Program-made: the position numbers and the translations under genes
The notes under the pieces: model-generated
What the model saw: only the letters and a program-made list of their open reading frames with translations
The model's database searches: none
What the model was told of the DNA's origin: nothing
Shown here: one piece after another, positions 1 to 7,552 of the stretch
Layout: each line of letters opens with the position of its first letter
How positions within the stretch are numbered: position 1 is the stretch's first letter
Source: Saccharomonospora halophila 8
GTDB lineage: Bacteria; Actinomycetota; Actinomycetes; Mycobacteriales; Pseudonocardiaceae
DNA length: 40,475 nt
Assembly: GCF_000383775.1 (NCBI RefSeq)
Contig: NZ_KB912586.1
Span: forward strand, 135,188 to 175,662
Reading direction: 5' to 3'

Positions 1-208
1 CGGCGGCCGGCACCCGGCGGGCGGCGGCCAGCGCCTCACCCGGCCGCAGCAGCGCCTTGCTCGGCATGCACGCCCAGTAGGAGCACTGTCCACCGATCAG
101 TTCGTTTTCCACCACCACGGCGCTCAGTCCGTGCTCCCGGGCGTAGGCGGCCGCGTTCTCCCCGGTCGCCCCGCCTCCGAGCACGACCACGTCGTACTGC
201 TGCGCCAT
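1..208 (-). CDS. NAD(P)/FAD-dependent disulfide oxidoreductase, N-terminal fragment (runs off the left edge)
   Basis: The first 69 residues of a class I pyridine nucleotide-disulfide oxidoreductase (dihydrolipoamide dehydrogenase/mercuric reductase family) are visible. The protein opens with MAQQYDVVVLGGGATGENAA, the FAD-binding Rossmann motif GGGATG. It then has GGQCSYWACMPSKALLRP, whose CxxxxC pair (Cys42, Cys47) is the redox-active disulfide. The family transfers electrons between NAD(P)H and a disulfide through FAD. The ATG start at 208 is preceded by a GGGGAG ribosome site. The gene diverges from the DoxX operon across 286 bp. The substrate cannot be inferred because the C-terminal half is outside the window. 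Confidence 0.85.
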   Translation of the reverse strand, partial: MAQQYDVVVLGGGATGENAAAYAREHGLSAVVVENELIGGQCSYWACMPSKALLRPGEALAAARRVPAA

Positions 209-359
209 CTCGCTCCCCTCAATCGCCACCCCGCGTGCGTCGCGCGCGCATCCGGGACCACCGCGCACCCGTTCCGGTCGACGCTAGGCCCCGCTGCGAC
301 GACACGCACCTCACACGCACCCAGCGGTGCCCCGCGGACACGACTGCCCGCGGTTCGGG

Positions 360-418
360 CGTCCGCACGCCGACGATGCCCGGACGCGGGCACGCGGGAG
401 CCGAAAACCGTGCGGACG
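360..418. promoter_or_regulatory. 10-bp perfect inverted repeat between divergent genes
   Basis: The arms CGTCCGCACG (360-369) and CGTGCGGACG (409-418) are exact reverse complements separated by 39 nt. They lie in the 286-bp gap between the leftward oxidoreductase and the rightward DoxX operon, which otherwise shows nothing recognisable. Half-sites 49 bp apart could bind a regulator with looping. In DNA this GC-rich a 10-bp repeat could also arise by chance. Confidence 0.3.
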
Positions 419-494
419 TTCACTCCACCGTGGCATCCCGTTTGCGCCGGCACTCCGCGTCGACTTCCCTGAACGGCGTCGGGAGGGGCGTGAC

Positions 495-1028
495 ATGGCA
501 TCGGTGCCCGCCGCCGGCACGGCGGACGGTGGTTCGCGGACGACCCGTGGAGTCATGGCGTTCGTGCGGATCGGCGTCGCGTTCCTGTGGATCCAGAACG
601 CGGCGTGGAAGATCCCCCCGGACTTCGGCGAGCGCAGCGGCGGCGGCCTCTACCACTTCACCCGCTACGCCGTGGAGTATCCGGTCCTCGGACCGTTCGC
701 GTGGCTCGTGGAGCACGTCGTCCTGCCGAACTTCGTGCTGTTCGGTTGGCTCACGCTGCTCGTGGAGGCGGGCCTCGGCGCGTTCCTGCTGATCGGGTTG
801 GCGACCCGGTTGTGGGCCGTGCTGGGAATCGTCCAGTCCTCGGCCATCGCGCTGTCGGTACTGAATGCACCGAACGAGTGGCACTGGTCCTACTACCTGA
901 TGATCCTGGTGCATCTCGCGTTGTTCGCCACCGCCGCGGGGCGCGGCTTCGGTCTCGACGGTGTCCTCCGACCGATCATGGTCACCTCCCCGAATGCCGT
1001 CGCGCGTGGTCTGGCGAGGCTCGCATGA
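495..1028 (+). CDS. DoxX-family integral membrane protein
   Basis: This 177-residue protein has about four hydrophobic segments and the general pattern of the DoxX/DoxD family. An N-terminal helix contains FVRIGVAFLWIQNAAWKIPP, and a later WHWSYYLMILVHLALF segment follows. DoxD-type proteins are membrane subunits of thiosulfate:quinone oxidoreductases, and many DoxX relatives act with thiol or redox partners. The ATG at 495 is chosen because GGGAGGGG precedes it; upstream in-frame starts have no ribosome site and would add low-complexity sequence. The stop overlaps the next start (ATGA), so this is the first gene of a tightly coupled five-gene operon. Family placement is by pattern; no redox motif specific to a substrate is visible. 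Confidence 0.75.
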   Translation: MASVPAAGTADGGSRTTRGVMAFVRIGVAFLWIQNAAWKIPPDFGERSGGGLYHFTRYAVEYPVLGPFAWLVEHVVLPNFVLFGWLTLLVEAGLGAFLLIGLATRLWAVLGIVQSSAIALSVLNAPNEWHWSYYLMILVHLALFATAAGRGFGLDGVLRPIMVTSPNAVARGLARLA

Positions 1029-1399
1029 ACGGCGGAAGGCTCGACCGCGCCGCCGTCGCACTGGGTGTCGGCGGATTGCTGACCTTCGTGTTCACCTTCT
1101 CCGACGGCGCCTACCGCCCGTACGACTTCCTGCAGATACAGGGGGTCGGCCTCGTCGTGATCCTGGCGCTCAGCGCGCTGGGACTGCTCGGGGGCCTGCT
1201 GCGGAAACCGCTGCTCGTCCTCGCCTCCGGTGTCGCGTTCGCCGCGGCCGCGATCATCCAACTCGTGCAGGCCGGACGCTCACCGAACTGGCTCGAAGGC
1301 GACGGCTCGACCCTGTCCGTCCTGCTCGCGCTCGCGGCCGGGTTACTGGCCGTCGGGTTCGCTGCACGCCGAACCTCCCCGAACCGGAAGGAACAGTGA
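1025..1399 (+). CDS. Small integral membrane protein of unknown function
   Basis: This 124-residue protein appears to have four hydrophobic helices, with a short basic C-terminus (RRTSPNRKEQ). I do not recognise a family. It starts at an ATG overlapping the stop of the DoxX-like gene by 4 nt and ends 4 bp before the flavoprotein gene. Translational coupling and co-occurrence suggest it partners the DoxX-like protein in the membrane, perhaps as a small subunit of a redox complex. That role is inference from position only. Confidence 0.75.
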   Translation: MNGGRLDRAAVALGVGGLLTFVFTFSDGAYRPYDFLQIQGVGLVVILALSALGLLGGLLRKPLLVLASGVAFAAAAIIQLVQAGRSPNWLEGDGSTLSVLLALAAGLLAVGFAARRTSPNRKEQ

Positions 1400-1403
1400 A
1401 TCG

Positions 1404-2519
1404 ATGGACCTCACCTCCTGCCTCGACCCCGTGCTCGCCGCCGCCCGGGAAGCGGCGGCCGACGTGGACGCCACGGCACGGTTTCCCGACGAGGCCGTCA
1501 CCGAGCTTCGCCAGTCCGGCCTGCTCGGCCTCACTCTTCCGGAGAGCGCGGGCGGGCTCGGGCAGGGGCCGCGCGAGTTCGCCGAGGTGACCAGCGCGCT
1601 CGCCCGGGAGTGCGGGTCCACGGCGATGATCTATCTGATGCACGTCAGTGCCGCGATGCCGCTCGCCGCGGCGCCCCCGCCCGGCCTCGACGACCTCCTC
1701 CCGGAACTCGCCTCGGGCAAGACGCTCGCCTCGCTGGCGCTGTCCGAACCGGGCTCCCGTTCCCACTTCTGGGCACCGGTGTCGCAGGCCCACCGCGAGG
1801 GCGCGGAACTGCGGCTGCGCGCGACGAAGAGCTGGGTGACCACCGCCGGACACGCGGACGTCTACGTCGCGTCGACGCGGTCCCCGGACACCGACACGGT
1901 CGACTTCTTCGCGGTTCCCGCCGAGGCCCCGGGCGTCGACGTGACCGGCGAGTTCCGCGGGATGGGTCTGCGGGGCAACGCCTCGGCACCGATGTTCTTC
2001 GACGTCGAGGTGGCCGAGGGTCACCGGCTCGGCGGTGAGGGCGCCGGGTTCGACCTGATGATGCGGACGGTGCTGCCGTGGTTCAACCTCGGCAACGCCG
2101 CCGTCTCGGTCGGCCTGTGCGAGGCGGCCCTGCACACCGCGGTCGGGCACGTCGGCACGGCCACGCTCGAACACCGGAACGAGAGTCTGTCCGCGCTGCC
2201 CACCATCCGCGCACAACTGGCCCGGATGTCGCTCGACCTGGACAGCACCCGTGCCTACCTCGACCGCGCGGCCGGCCGTCTCGTCGACCCCCGCGACGAC
2301 ACCATGCTGCACGTCCTCGGGGTCAAGGCCGCCGCCAACGACGCGGCGCTGCGGATCACCGACGCGGCGATGCGGGTCTGCGGTGGTGCCGCGTTCTCCG
2401 AGCACCTGCGCATCGACCGCTACTTCCGCGACGCCCGCGCCGGGCACGTGATGGCCCCGACCGCGGACGCGCTCTACGACTTCTACGGCAAGGCCCTCAC
2501 CGGGCAACCGCTGTTCTGA
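1404..2519 (+). CDS. Acyl-CoA dehydrogenase-fold flavoprotein lacking the usual catalytic Glu motif
   Basis: This 371-residue protein spans the acyl-CoA dehydrogenase fold. It has an N-terminal helical domain with FPDEAVTELRQSGLLGLTLP, a middle beta domain around LALSEPGSRSHFW and KSWVTTAGHADVYV, and a C-terminal helical domain ending RIDRYFRDARAGHVMAPTAD. True dehydrogenases normally carry a GEGT-like catalytic Glu after RDAR. Here the stretch reads GHVMAPTAD, with no Glu. Flavin monooxygenases of the same fold (DszC/SfnC type) also lack this Glu, so oxygenase or atypical redox chemistry is possible. The ATG at 1404 begins 4 bp after the upstream gene; the next gene follows at 15 bp behind a strong GGAGGA site. 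Confidence 0.82.
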   Translation: MDLTSCLDPVLAAAREAAADVDATARFPDEAVTELRQSGLLGLTLPESAGGLGQGPREFAEVTSALARECGSTAMIYLMHVSAAMPLAAAPPPGLDDLLPELASGKTLASLALSEPGSRSHFWAPVSQAHREGAELRLRATKSWVTTAGHADVYVASTRSPDTDTVDFFAVPAEAPGVDVTGEFRGMGLRGNASAPMFFDVEVAEGHRLGGEGAGFDLMMRTVLPWFNLGNAAVSVGLCEAALHTAVGHVGTATLEHRNESLSALPTIRAQLARMSLDLDSTRAYLDRAAGRLVDPRDDTMLHVLGVKAAANDAALRITDAAMRVCGGAAFSEHLRIDRYFRDARAGHVMAPTADALYDFYGKALTGQPLF

Positions 2520-2534
2520 GGAGGAGGACGACCT

Positions 2535-3347
2535 GTGGACACACCACTGCTCGTCGGATCGGTCGCCTACACACCGAACGTGGTGACCATCTGGGAAGGA
2601 CTCCGGGACTACTTCGCGGAGGGTCCCGCCGAGATGGATTTCGTGCTGTTCTCCCACTACGGCAGGCAGGTCGAGGCCCTGCTGGACGGCACGATCGACA
2701 TCGCGTGGAACACCAACCTGGCATGGGTGCGCACCGTCGCCCGCACCGGCGGCGCCTGCCGCGCGCTGGCGATGCGCGACACGGACGCTGAGTTCCGCAC
2801 CGTGATCGTGGCCCGCACCGGCAGTGCGATCGAGGGGTTGCACGGACTCCGGGACCGGACACTCGCGCTCGGCTCGAAGGACTCGGCACAGGCCGCGATC
2901 CTGCCCGTCCATTTCCTCGACCAGGCCGGGGTCCGCGACGGCGAGGTGAAGCTGCTGCGCATCGACAGCGACGTGGGCAAGCACGGCGACACCGGGCGCA
3001 GCGAACTGGACGCGCTGCGCGCCGTGCTGGACGACCGGGCGGACGCCGCGGCCATCGGAATCAACACCTGGGAGGCGATCGGCCGCGAGGAATTGATGCC
3101 GGGGGCCTTCGAGGTGGTCTGGGAGTCACCGACGTACTCGCACTGCAACTTCACGGTGTTGCCACACGTGACCGAGGAGCGGGTACGCCCGTGGGTGGAG
3201 CAGCTGCTCGCGATGGACTGGAACGACCCGCGGCACCGGCCCATTCTGGAGATGGAGGGTCTGCGGCAGTGGGTCGAACCCCGGCTCGACGGGTACGACT
3301 CCCTGTTCGAGGCCGTCCGACGGCAGGGCATCCCGGAATGGTGGTGA
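2535..3347 (+). CDS. PhnD-like periplasmic-binding-fold protein without signal peptide
   Basis: This 270-residue protein resembles the substrate-binding proteins of phosphonate/phosphite (PhnD) or sulfonate ABC transporters. Typical patterns are LLVGSVAYTPNVVTIWEGLR at the N-terminus, LLDGTIDIAWNTNLAWV, then LRDRTLALGSKDSAQAAILP and DDRADAAAIGINTWEA. It has neither signal peptide nor lipobox, and no permease or ATPase gene is nearby. It therefore probably works in the cytoplasm, as an enzyme-like or ligand-sensing protein rather than a transporter part. The GTG start at 2535 follows GAGGAGGA with good spacing. Its end overlaps the radical SAM gene, so the two are co-translated. The ligand is unknown. 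Confidence 0.72.
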   Translation: MDTPLLVGSVAYTPNVVTIWEGLRDYFAEGPAEMDFVLFSHYGRQVEALLDGTIDIAWNTNLAWVRTVARTGGACRALAMRDTDAEFRTVIVARTGSAIEGLHGLRDRTLALGSKDSAQAAILPVHFLDQAGVRDGEVKLLRIDSDVGKHGDTGRSELDALRAVLDDRADAAAIGINTWEAIGREELMPGAFEVVWESPTYSHCNFTVLPHVTEERVRPWVEQLLAMDWNDPRHRPILEMEGLRQWVEPRLDGYDSLFEAVRRQGIPEWW

Positions 3348-4339
3348 GCCCCCTGGTCCTCGACCTGGTGCAACGCGTCTCCGCGGCGGCATCCGGGTCG
3401 ACGGTGGAAATTCCGCTGGGCAACCATCCCCCGGAAGGGGCGGACACCGTCCGGGCGTGGTGCGCCCGCACCGGCAACGAGCTGGTCGCGGTACGCGGCG
3501 ACGTGGCCGTGGTGCGCCGCGGCCGGGCACCCGACCCGTTCGCGGGACTCGCGCCGGAGCAGGTGCCCGGAACCCGGCTGTGGATGTACACCAACTTCGA
3601 CTGCAACCTGGCGTGTGACTACTGCTGCGCCCGTTCCGCACCGCGCACGCCGCGCCGCGCGCTGGGCCTCGACCGGGTACGCAGGCTCGCCGACGAGGCC
3701 GTCGACGCGGGCGTCGCCGAACTGCTGCTCACCGGCGGCGAGCCGATGCTGCTGCCGGACATCGACGAGCTCGTCGCCACGTGCACCACCGCGCTGCCCA
3801 CGACCCTGCTCACCAACGGGATGTTGTTCCGGGGGCGGCGGCTGGACGCGCTGCGCCGGATGGACCGGGACCGACTGGCGCTGCAGATCAGCCTGGACTC
3901 CGCCGATCCCGAACGGCACGACGCCCACCGCGGCCGGGGCTCGTGGGAACGCGCCGTGGCGGGGATCCGTCTCGCCCGTGCGGAAGGATTCCGGGTCCGG
4001 GTGGCCGCGACACTGCAACCCGAGCAGGCGCACGAAGGGGAACCGTTCCGCGAATTCCTCGACTCCCTGGACATCGCCCGCCACGACCAGGTGATCCGCC
4101 AGGTCGCCCGCCGTGGGCTCGCCGACACCGGCGTGGAGCTCACCGTCGACTCGCTGGTGCCCGAGGTCACGGTCACCAGCGACGGTGTCTACTGGCACCC
4201 GGTGGGCGCCGACCACGCCGACCAGCTGGTCACCCGCGACCTCTTCCCGTTGGCGACGGCCATCGCCGAGGTCCGCGGACGCTTCGCCGAGGACCGGGCA
4301 CGCGCCACGGCCGCGGCGCAGTGGTTCCCCTGCGCCTGA
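3338..4339 (+). CDS. Radical SAM enzyme with degenerate TusA-like N-terminal domain
   Basis: The radical SAM cluster motif is CNLACDYC (Cys89, Cys93, Cys96 of 333 residues), within WMYTNFDCNLACDYCCARS. The glycine-rich SAM loop LLTGGEPML and the core strands TTLLTNGM and LALQISLDSADPERHD follow, as in SPASM/MoaA-type enzymes. Residues 4-62 resemble the C-terminal two thirds of a TusA-like sulfur carrier, including TVRAWCARTGNELVAV. The first strand and CPxP Cys are absent, with SPL in the corresponding place. No multi-Cys SPASM tail is seen; the protein ends in WFPCA. The start may be ATG 3338 or the in-frame GTG 3344, which would give a GTGA overlap with the upstream stop. A substrate linked to sulfur is possible but unproven. 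Confidence 0.8.
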   Translation: MVVSPLVLDLVQRVSAAASGSTVEIPLGNHPPEGADTVRAWCARTGNELVAVRGDVAVVRRGRAPDPFAGLAPEQVPGTRLWMYTNFDCNLACDYCCARSAPRTPRRALGLDRVRRLADEAVDAGVAELLLTGGEPMLLPDIDELVATCTTALPTTLLTNGMLFRGRRLDALRRMDRDRLALQISLDSADPERHDAHRGRGSWERAVAGIRLARAEGFRVRVAATLQPEQAHEGEPFREFLDSLDIARHDQVIRQVARRGLADTGVELTVDSLVPEVTVTSDGVYWHPVGADHADQLVTRDLFPLATAIAEVRGRFAEDRARATAAAQWFPCA

Positions 4340-4361
4340 GGAGTGCGCACTCGCGGACAGG

Positions 4362-5177
4362 CTAGCCCGATGTCGTGATCAGGTCGTCGACCGCCGCGGC
4401 GATCCGGTCCGGATGATCCTCCGGTGTGAAATGCCGGCCGCCGTCGATGCGTTCCAGGGTCGTACCGAGGTCGTCGGCCAGTCGCTGTCCGTAGGAGACC
4501 TTCTGGAACCGATCCGCCTCGCCCCACACGACGCGCGCGGGCAGGCCGAGTTCGGGCAGTCGGTCGACGACCGCGAGGGTGTCCTCGACGTGCAACGCCG
4601 ACACCTGGCGCACGAGACTCCGGGCCGCACCGTGGGCGGCGTAGTGGCGCCAGTGAACGCCGATCGACTCCCCCGCCCGCGCCCGGTCGTCGTGTCCGCG
4701 ACGCAGAAGTGCCACGAACATCGGATAGAGCGCCACGTCGGGCGCGAACCGCAGCCCGGGCGCGAGACGTTGCATCATCATCACACTCGGGATCGGCCAG
4801 GAGTCGTAGCCGATGCTGTTGGTCAGGACGAGCCCCGTGACCCGCTCGGGCGCACGCGCGGCGAGGATCTGCGCGACCCCGCCGCCGAGGTCCTGGCCGA
4901 CGAGCACGGGACGCTCGATGCCCAGGTGACGGAGCCAGCTGTCGAGGTACGCGGCCTGCCGGGCGACCGAGATGTCCCGGTCCCGGCCGGCGGGGATGCT
5001 CTGGCCGTAGCCCACCATCTCCCACGCCAGACACCGGGCGCCGGTGACCCTCGGCAGCACGTGCCGCCACAACTCCGGTGAGGTCGGAATACCGTGCACG
5101 AACACGACCGGGGTCCCCTCGCCGTGCTCCAACCACCGCATGGTGATCGTGTCCACCACGTCCGTCCGTTCCCGCAC
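4362..5177 (-). CDS. Alpha/beta-hydrolase with Asp nucleophile (haloalkane dehalogenase/epoxide hydrolase class)
   Basis: This 271-residue alpha/beta-hydrolase has an oxyanion motif VFVHGIPTSPELWR (near residue 26) and a nucleophile elbow VGQDLGGG with Asp96. A likely acid lies in WGEADRFQKV, and the C-terminal catalytic His in GGRHFTPEDHPDRI. An Asp nucleophile is typical of haloalkane or haloacetate dehalogenases and epoxide hydrolases, not esterases. The Trp that follows Asp in classic haloalkane dehalogenases is Leu here, so the substrate is uncertain. The start is GTG 5177, preceded by GGAGGTGGTCCG; a longer upstream frame to 5303 would run into the iron box and lacks a ribosome site. 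It is convergent with the radical SAM gene 22 bp away. Confidence 0.8.
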   Translation of the reverse strand: MRERTDVVDTITMRWLEHGEGTPVVFVHGIPTSPELWRHVLPRVTGARCLAWEMVGYGQSIPAGRDRDISVARQAAYLDSWLRHLGIERPVLVGQDLGGGVAQILAARAPERVTGLVLTNSIGYDSWPIPSVMMMQRLAPGLRFAPDVALYPMFVALLRRGHDDRARAGESIGVHWRHYAAHGAARSLVRQVSALHVEDTLAVVDRLPELGLPARVVWGEADRFQKVSYGQRLADDLGTTLERIDGGRHFTPEDHPDRIAAAVDDLITTSG

Positions 5178-5290
5178 CGGACCACCTCCACGCCGTGGGT
5201 GCCCCGACGAGGGCAGGTCTACGCATGGTCCGGCCGCAGCGGACACGTCCTGATCCGGTGGTCCACGCCGCTCCGGTCTTGACCACAAGG

Positions 5291-5309
5291 TTTGGTTAGG
5301 CAATCCTAA
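5291..5309. promoter_or_regulatory. IdeR/DtxR-type iron box
   Basis: The 19 bp TTTGGTTAGGCAATCCTAA match 16 of 19 positions of the actinobacterial iron-box consensus TTAGGTTAGGCTAACCTAA. They lie four bases before the ATG of the siderophore-binding lipoprotein gene. Holo-IdeR/DtxR/DmdR binds such sites and blocks transcription when iron is plentiful, so the downstream gene should be iron-repressed. Confidence 0.85.
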
Positions 5310-5313
5310 TCAC

Positions 5314-6360
5314 ATGTCGCATGTTCCCACTTCACGGCGCCGCCCGGTGGTCTCCGCCCTGCTGGCCGCGTTCGCTCTCCTCACGGCCGCCTGTTCGAAC
5401 ACCCCGGAGGAGCGGGTGCGGGCGGAGCAGGCGGACCGTCCCACGGTGCGGCCGGAGCCCGGGGCACTCCCGGTGACCCTGGAACACCGCTACGGCTCGA
5501 CCACCATCGAACGGGCACCGCAGCGGGTGGTCACCGTCGGATACACCGACCAGGATGCGCTCATCGCTCTCGGGGTCGTCCCCGTGGCGACCACGCACTG
5601 GCTCGGCGACCATCCGGGCGCCCTCGGCCCCTGGGCTCAGGATGCCCTCGGCGAGGCGCCGACGCCCGAGGTCCTCCGCGACAGGAACGGCATCCGGTTC
5701 GAGAAGATCGCCGACCTCGACCCCGACCTCATCGTCGGGCTGTACTCGGCGATGTCGGCGGAGGACTACGCCAAACTCTCCCGGATCGCACCGACGGTGG
5801 CCCCACCGCGGGACCACGCCGACTACGGGATCCCCTGGCAGGAGCTCACCACGACGGTCGGCAAGGCGGTCGGCAAACCGGCCGAGGCGCGGCGGCTGGT
5901 CGCCGACGTCGAGGACCGTTTCGCGCGGAGCCGCCGGGAGCACCCCGAGTTCGACGGCGCGAGCGCGGTCGTGGCCGCTCCGCACGACGGCTACTTCGTC
6001 TACGGCCGCAGCGATCACCGGTCCCGGATCCTCACCGAGCTCGGCTTCTCGCTGCCTCCCGACCTCGACCGGGTCGTCGACAACGAATGGGGTGCGAACC
6101 TCAGTCGGGAGCGCGCCGACCTGCTCGACACCGACGTCATCGTCTGGCGGACCGGGGACGCGGGTGCACGGCTCCGGGAGGATCCGCTCTACAACGATCT
6201 GCCGGTGGCGCAGGAGAAACGGGAGGTCCTCGTCGACGAGACGGGCGATCACGGCGCCGCCTTCTCCCACGTGTCCGTGCTGAGCCTGCCGTACCTGCTC
6301 GACTGGCTCACACCCCGGCTGAGTGCCGCCGTCGACGGCGACCCGGCGACGATCGCGTGA
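5314..6360 (+). CDS. Iron-siderophore ABC transporter substrate-binding lipoprotein
   Basis: This 348-residue lipoprotein starts with a basic n-region, a hydrophobic stretch and lipobox LTAAC (about residue 27), so it should be anchored on the outer face of the membrane. The body is a class III (FecB/BtuF-like) binding protein. It has RAPQRVVTVGYTDQDALIAL near the N-terminus, KIADLDPDLIVG, and the linker-helix region ending before NEWGANLSRERADLL. It would deliver a ferric siderophore to an importer, but no permease or ATPase is adjacent. An iron box sits directly in front of the ATG. No ribosome site fits between them, so the mRNA may be leaderless. It is convergent with the cation exporter, sharing a hairpin. 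Confidence 0.9.
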   Translation: MSHVPTSRRRPVVSALLAAFALLTAACSNTPEERVRAEQADRPTVRPEPGALPVTLEHRYGSTTIERAPQRVVTVGYTDQDALIALGVVPVATTHWLGDHPGALGPWAQDALGEAPTPEVLRDRNGIRFEKIADLDPDLIVGLYSAMSAEDYAKLSRIAPTVAPPRDHADYGIPWQELTTTVGKAVGKPAEARRLVADVEDRFARSRREHPEFDGASAVVAAPHDGYFVYGRSDHRSRILTELGFSLPPDLDRVVDNEWGANLSRERADLLDTDVIVWRTGDAGARLREDPLYNDLPVAQEKREVLVDETGDHGAAFSHVSVLSLPYLLDWLTPRLSAAVDGDPATIA

Positions 6361-6403
6361 GGAACCGCCCCGCTGTCGGTGCGGGCGCACGGTCCCCAGC
6401 GGC

Positions 6404-6433
6404 AGCGGGACACCCGCCGTGGCGTGTCCTGCT
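6404..6433. terminator. Bidirectional terminator hairpin
   Basis: The arms AGCGGGACAC (6404-6413) and GTGTCCTGCT (6424-6433) form a 10-bp stem with one G-T wobble and a 10-nt loop. The hairpin sits between the convergent lipoprotein and CDF genes and touches the CDF stop codon. There is no T tract, as is common in high-GC actinomycete terminators. Confidence 0.55.
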
Positions 6434-7509
6434 CAGCGGTGGTGGGCGAGTTCGCGGTGGGCGGCCTCTGCGCCGGTGTCGGGCTCGGTGTGCACCACAG
6501 CGGCGCTGAGCCGGGGCACGGCGTGCACCAGGGCGTGTTCGACGGCGTGCGCGGTGGTGTGCGCCTGCTGCACCGTCCGGTCCGCGGGCACCGACACCGA
6601 CAGTTCCGCGCGCAGGCTGTGCCCGATCCAGCGCATCCGCACCGCGTCGACACCGGACACACCGTCCACCTCCACGGCGGCACGCTCGGCCGCCGACACG
6701 AGCGCGGGGTCGACCGCGTCCAGTAACCGGCCGCCGACCTCCCTGGCCGCGCCGTAGCCGACGAACGCGATCGCGACGGTGATGGCCAGCCCGATGAGCG
6801 GATCGGCCATCGGGAATCCCAACCCGACCCCGGCGGCGCCGCCGACCACGGCCAGCGAGGTGAAACCGTCGGCGCGGGCGTGCATCCCGTCGGCCACCAG
6901 CGCGGCCGAGCCGATCCGCCGACCCACCCGGACCCGCCAGCGGGCCACCAGTTCGTTGCCGGCGAAGCCGACCACCCCGGCGGCACCCACCGCCCAGAGA
7001 TAGGCGACCGGCTGCGGATCCGCCAGTCTGCGCACGGCCTCGTACCCGGCCAGCGCGGCGGAGGCCGCGATCAGCACCACCACGACGATCCCCGCCAGAT
7101 CCTCGGCACGCCCCAGCCCGTAGGTGAATCTGCGGGTCGCCACGCGCCGGCCCAGCAGCAGCGCGATGCCCACTGGCAGCGCGGTCAGCGCGTCGGCGAA
7201 GTTGTGGATGGTGTCCCCCAGCAGCGCGACGGAGGCGGTGACCGCCACGATGGCGGCCTGCGCGGCCGCCGTGACCATCAGCGCCACGAACGACCACACC
7301 AGCGTGCGGATCCCCAGCCGACTGGTCTCCAAGGCCGGGTCGAACCGGTCGGCCGTGTCGTGGCTGTGCGGGGTGACGGCGTGCCGCAGCCGGGCCCACA
7401 CTCCCGCCCCCGGCCCGTGGCCGTGGCCGTGGCCGTGGCCGTGGCCGTGGCCGTGGCCGTGGCCGTGGCCGTGGGGATGATCGTGGTCGTGGTCGTGCTG
7501 ATCAGCCAT
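6433..7509 (-). CDS. Cation diffusion facilitator (Zn2+/Co2+-type efflux transporter)
   Basis: This 358-residue CDF exporter begins MADQHDHDHDHPHG and continues into about ten His-Gly repeats, a cytosolic metal-binding tail. Transmembrane metal-site motifs are present: GDTIHNFADALTALPVGIAL on helix II and DGMHARADGFTSLAV on helix V, each with the HxxxD pair. A cytosolic C-terminal domain with HTTAHAVEHALVHAVPRL ends the protein. The family exchanges Zn2+ (or Co2+, Cd2+) for protons at the plasma membrane. ATG 7509 is chosen because the His-rich tail starts there. It diverges from an ArsR-type repressor across 79 bp, the usual arrangement for metal-inducible efflux. Confidence 0.93.
   Translation of the reverse strand: MADQHDHDHDHPHGHGHGHGHGHGHGHGHGHGPGAGVWARLRHAVTPHSHDTADRFDPALETSRLGIRTLVWSFVALMVTAAAQAAIVAVTASVALLGDTIHNFADALTALPVGIALLLGRRVATRRFTYGLGRAEDLAGIVVVVLIAASAALAGYEAVRRLADPQPVAYLWAVGAAGVVGFAGNELVARWRVRVGRRIGSAALVADGMHARADGFTSLAVVGGAAGVGLGFPMADPLIGLAITVAIAFVGYGAAREVGGRLLDAVDPALVSAAERAAVEVDGVSGVDAVRMRWIGHSLRAELSVSVPADRTVQQAHTTAHAVEHALVHAVPRLSAAVVHTEPDTGAEAAHRELAHHR
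7415..7474. repeat. Perfect hexanucleotide tandem repeat, (CCGTGG)x10
   Basis: Ten exact copies of CCGTGG encode the His-Gly repeat of the CDF protein on the minus strand. Because the unit is six bases, copy-number change by slippage keeps the reading frame and would only alter the length of the metal-binding tail. Confidence 0.95.
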
Positions 7510-7552
7510 GAAACCCTGCCCGCGTCTCTCTCCGGTCGGGGCGCCCGTCCAT

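Noticed and set aside
1254-2984. Long minus-strand open frame opposite the flavoprotein and PhnD-like genes
   Set aside because: Crosses two conserved genes and their ribosome site and contains no known motif; typical high-GC antisense opening.
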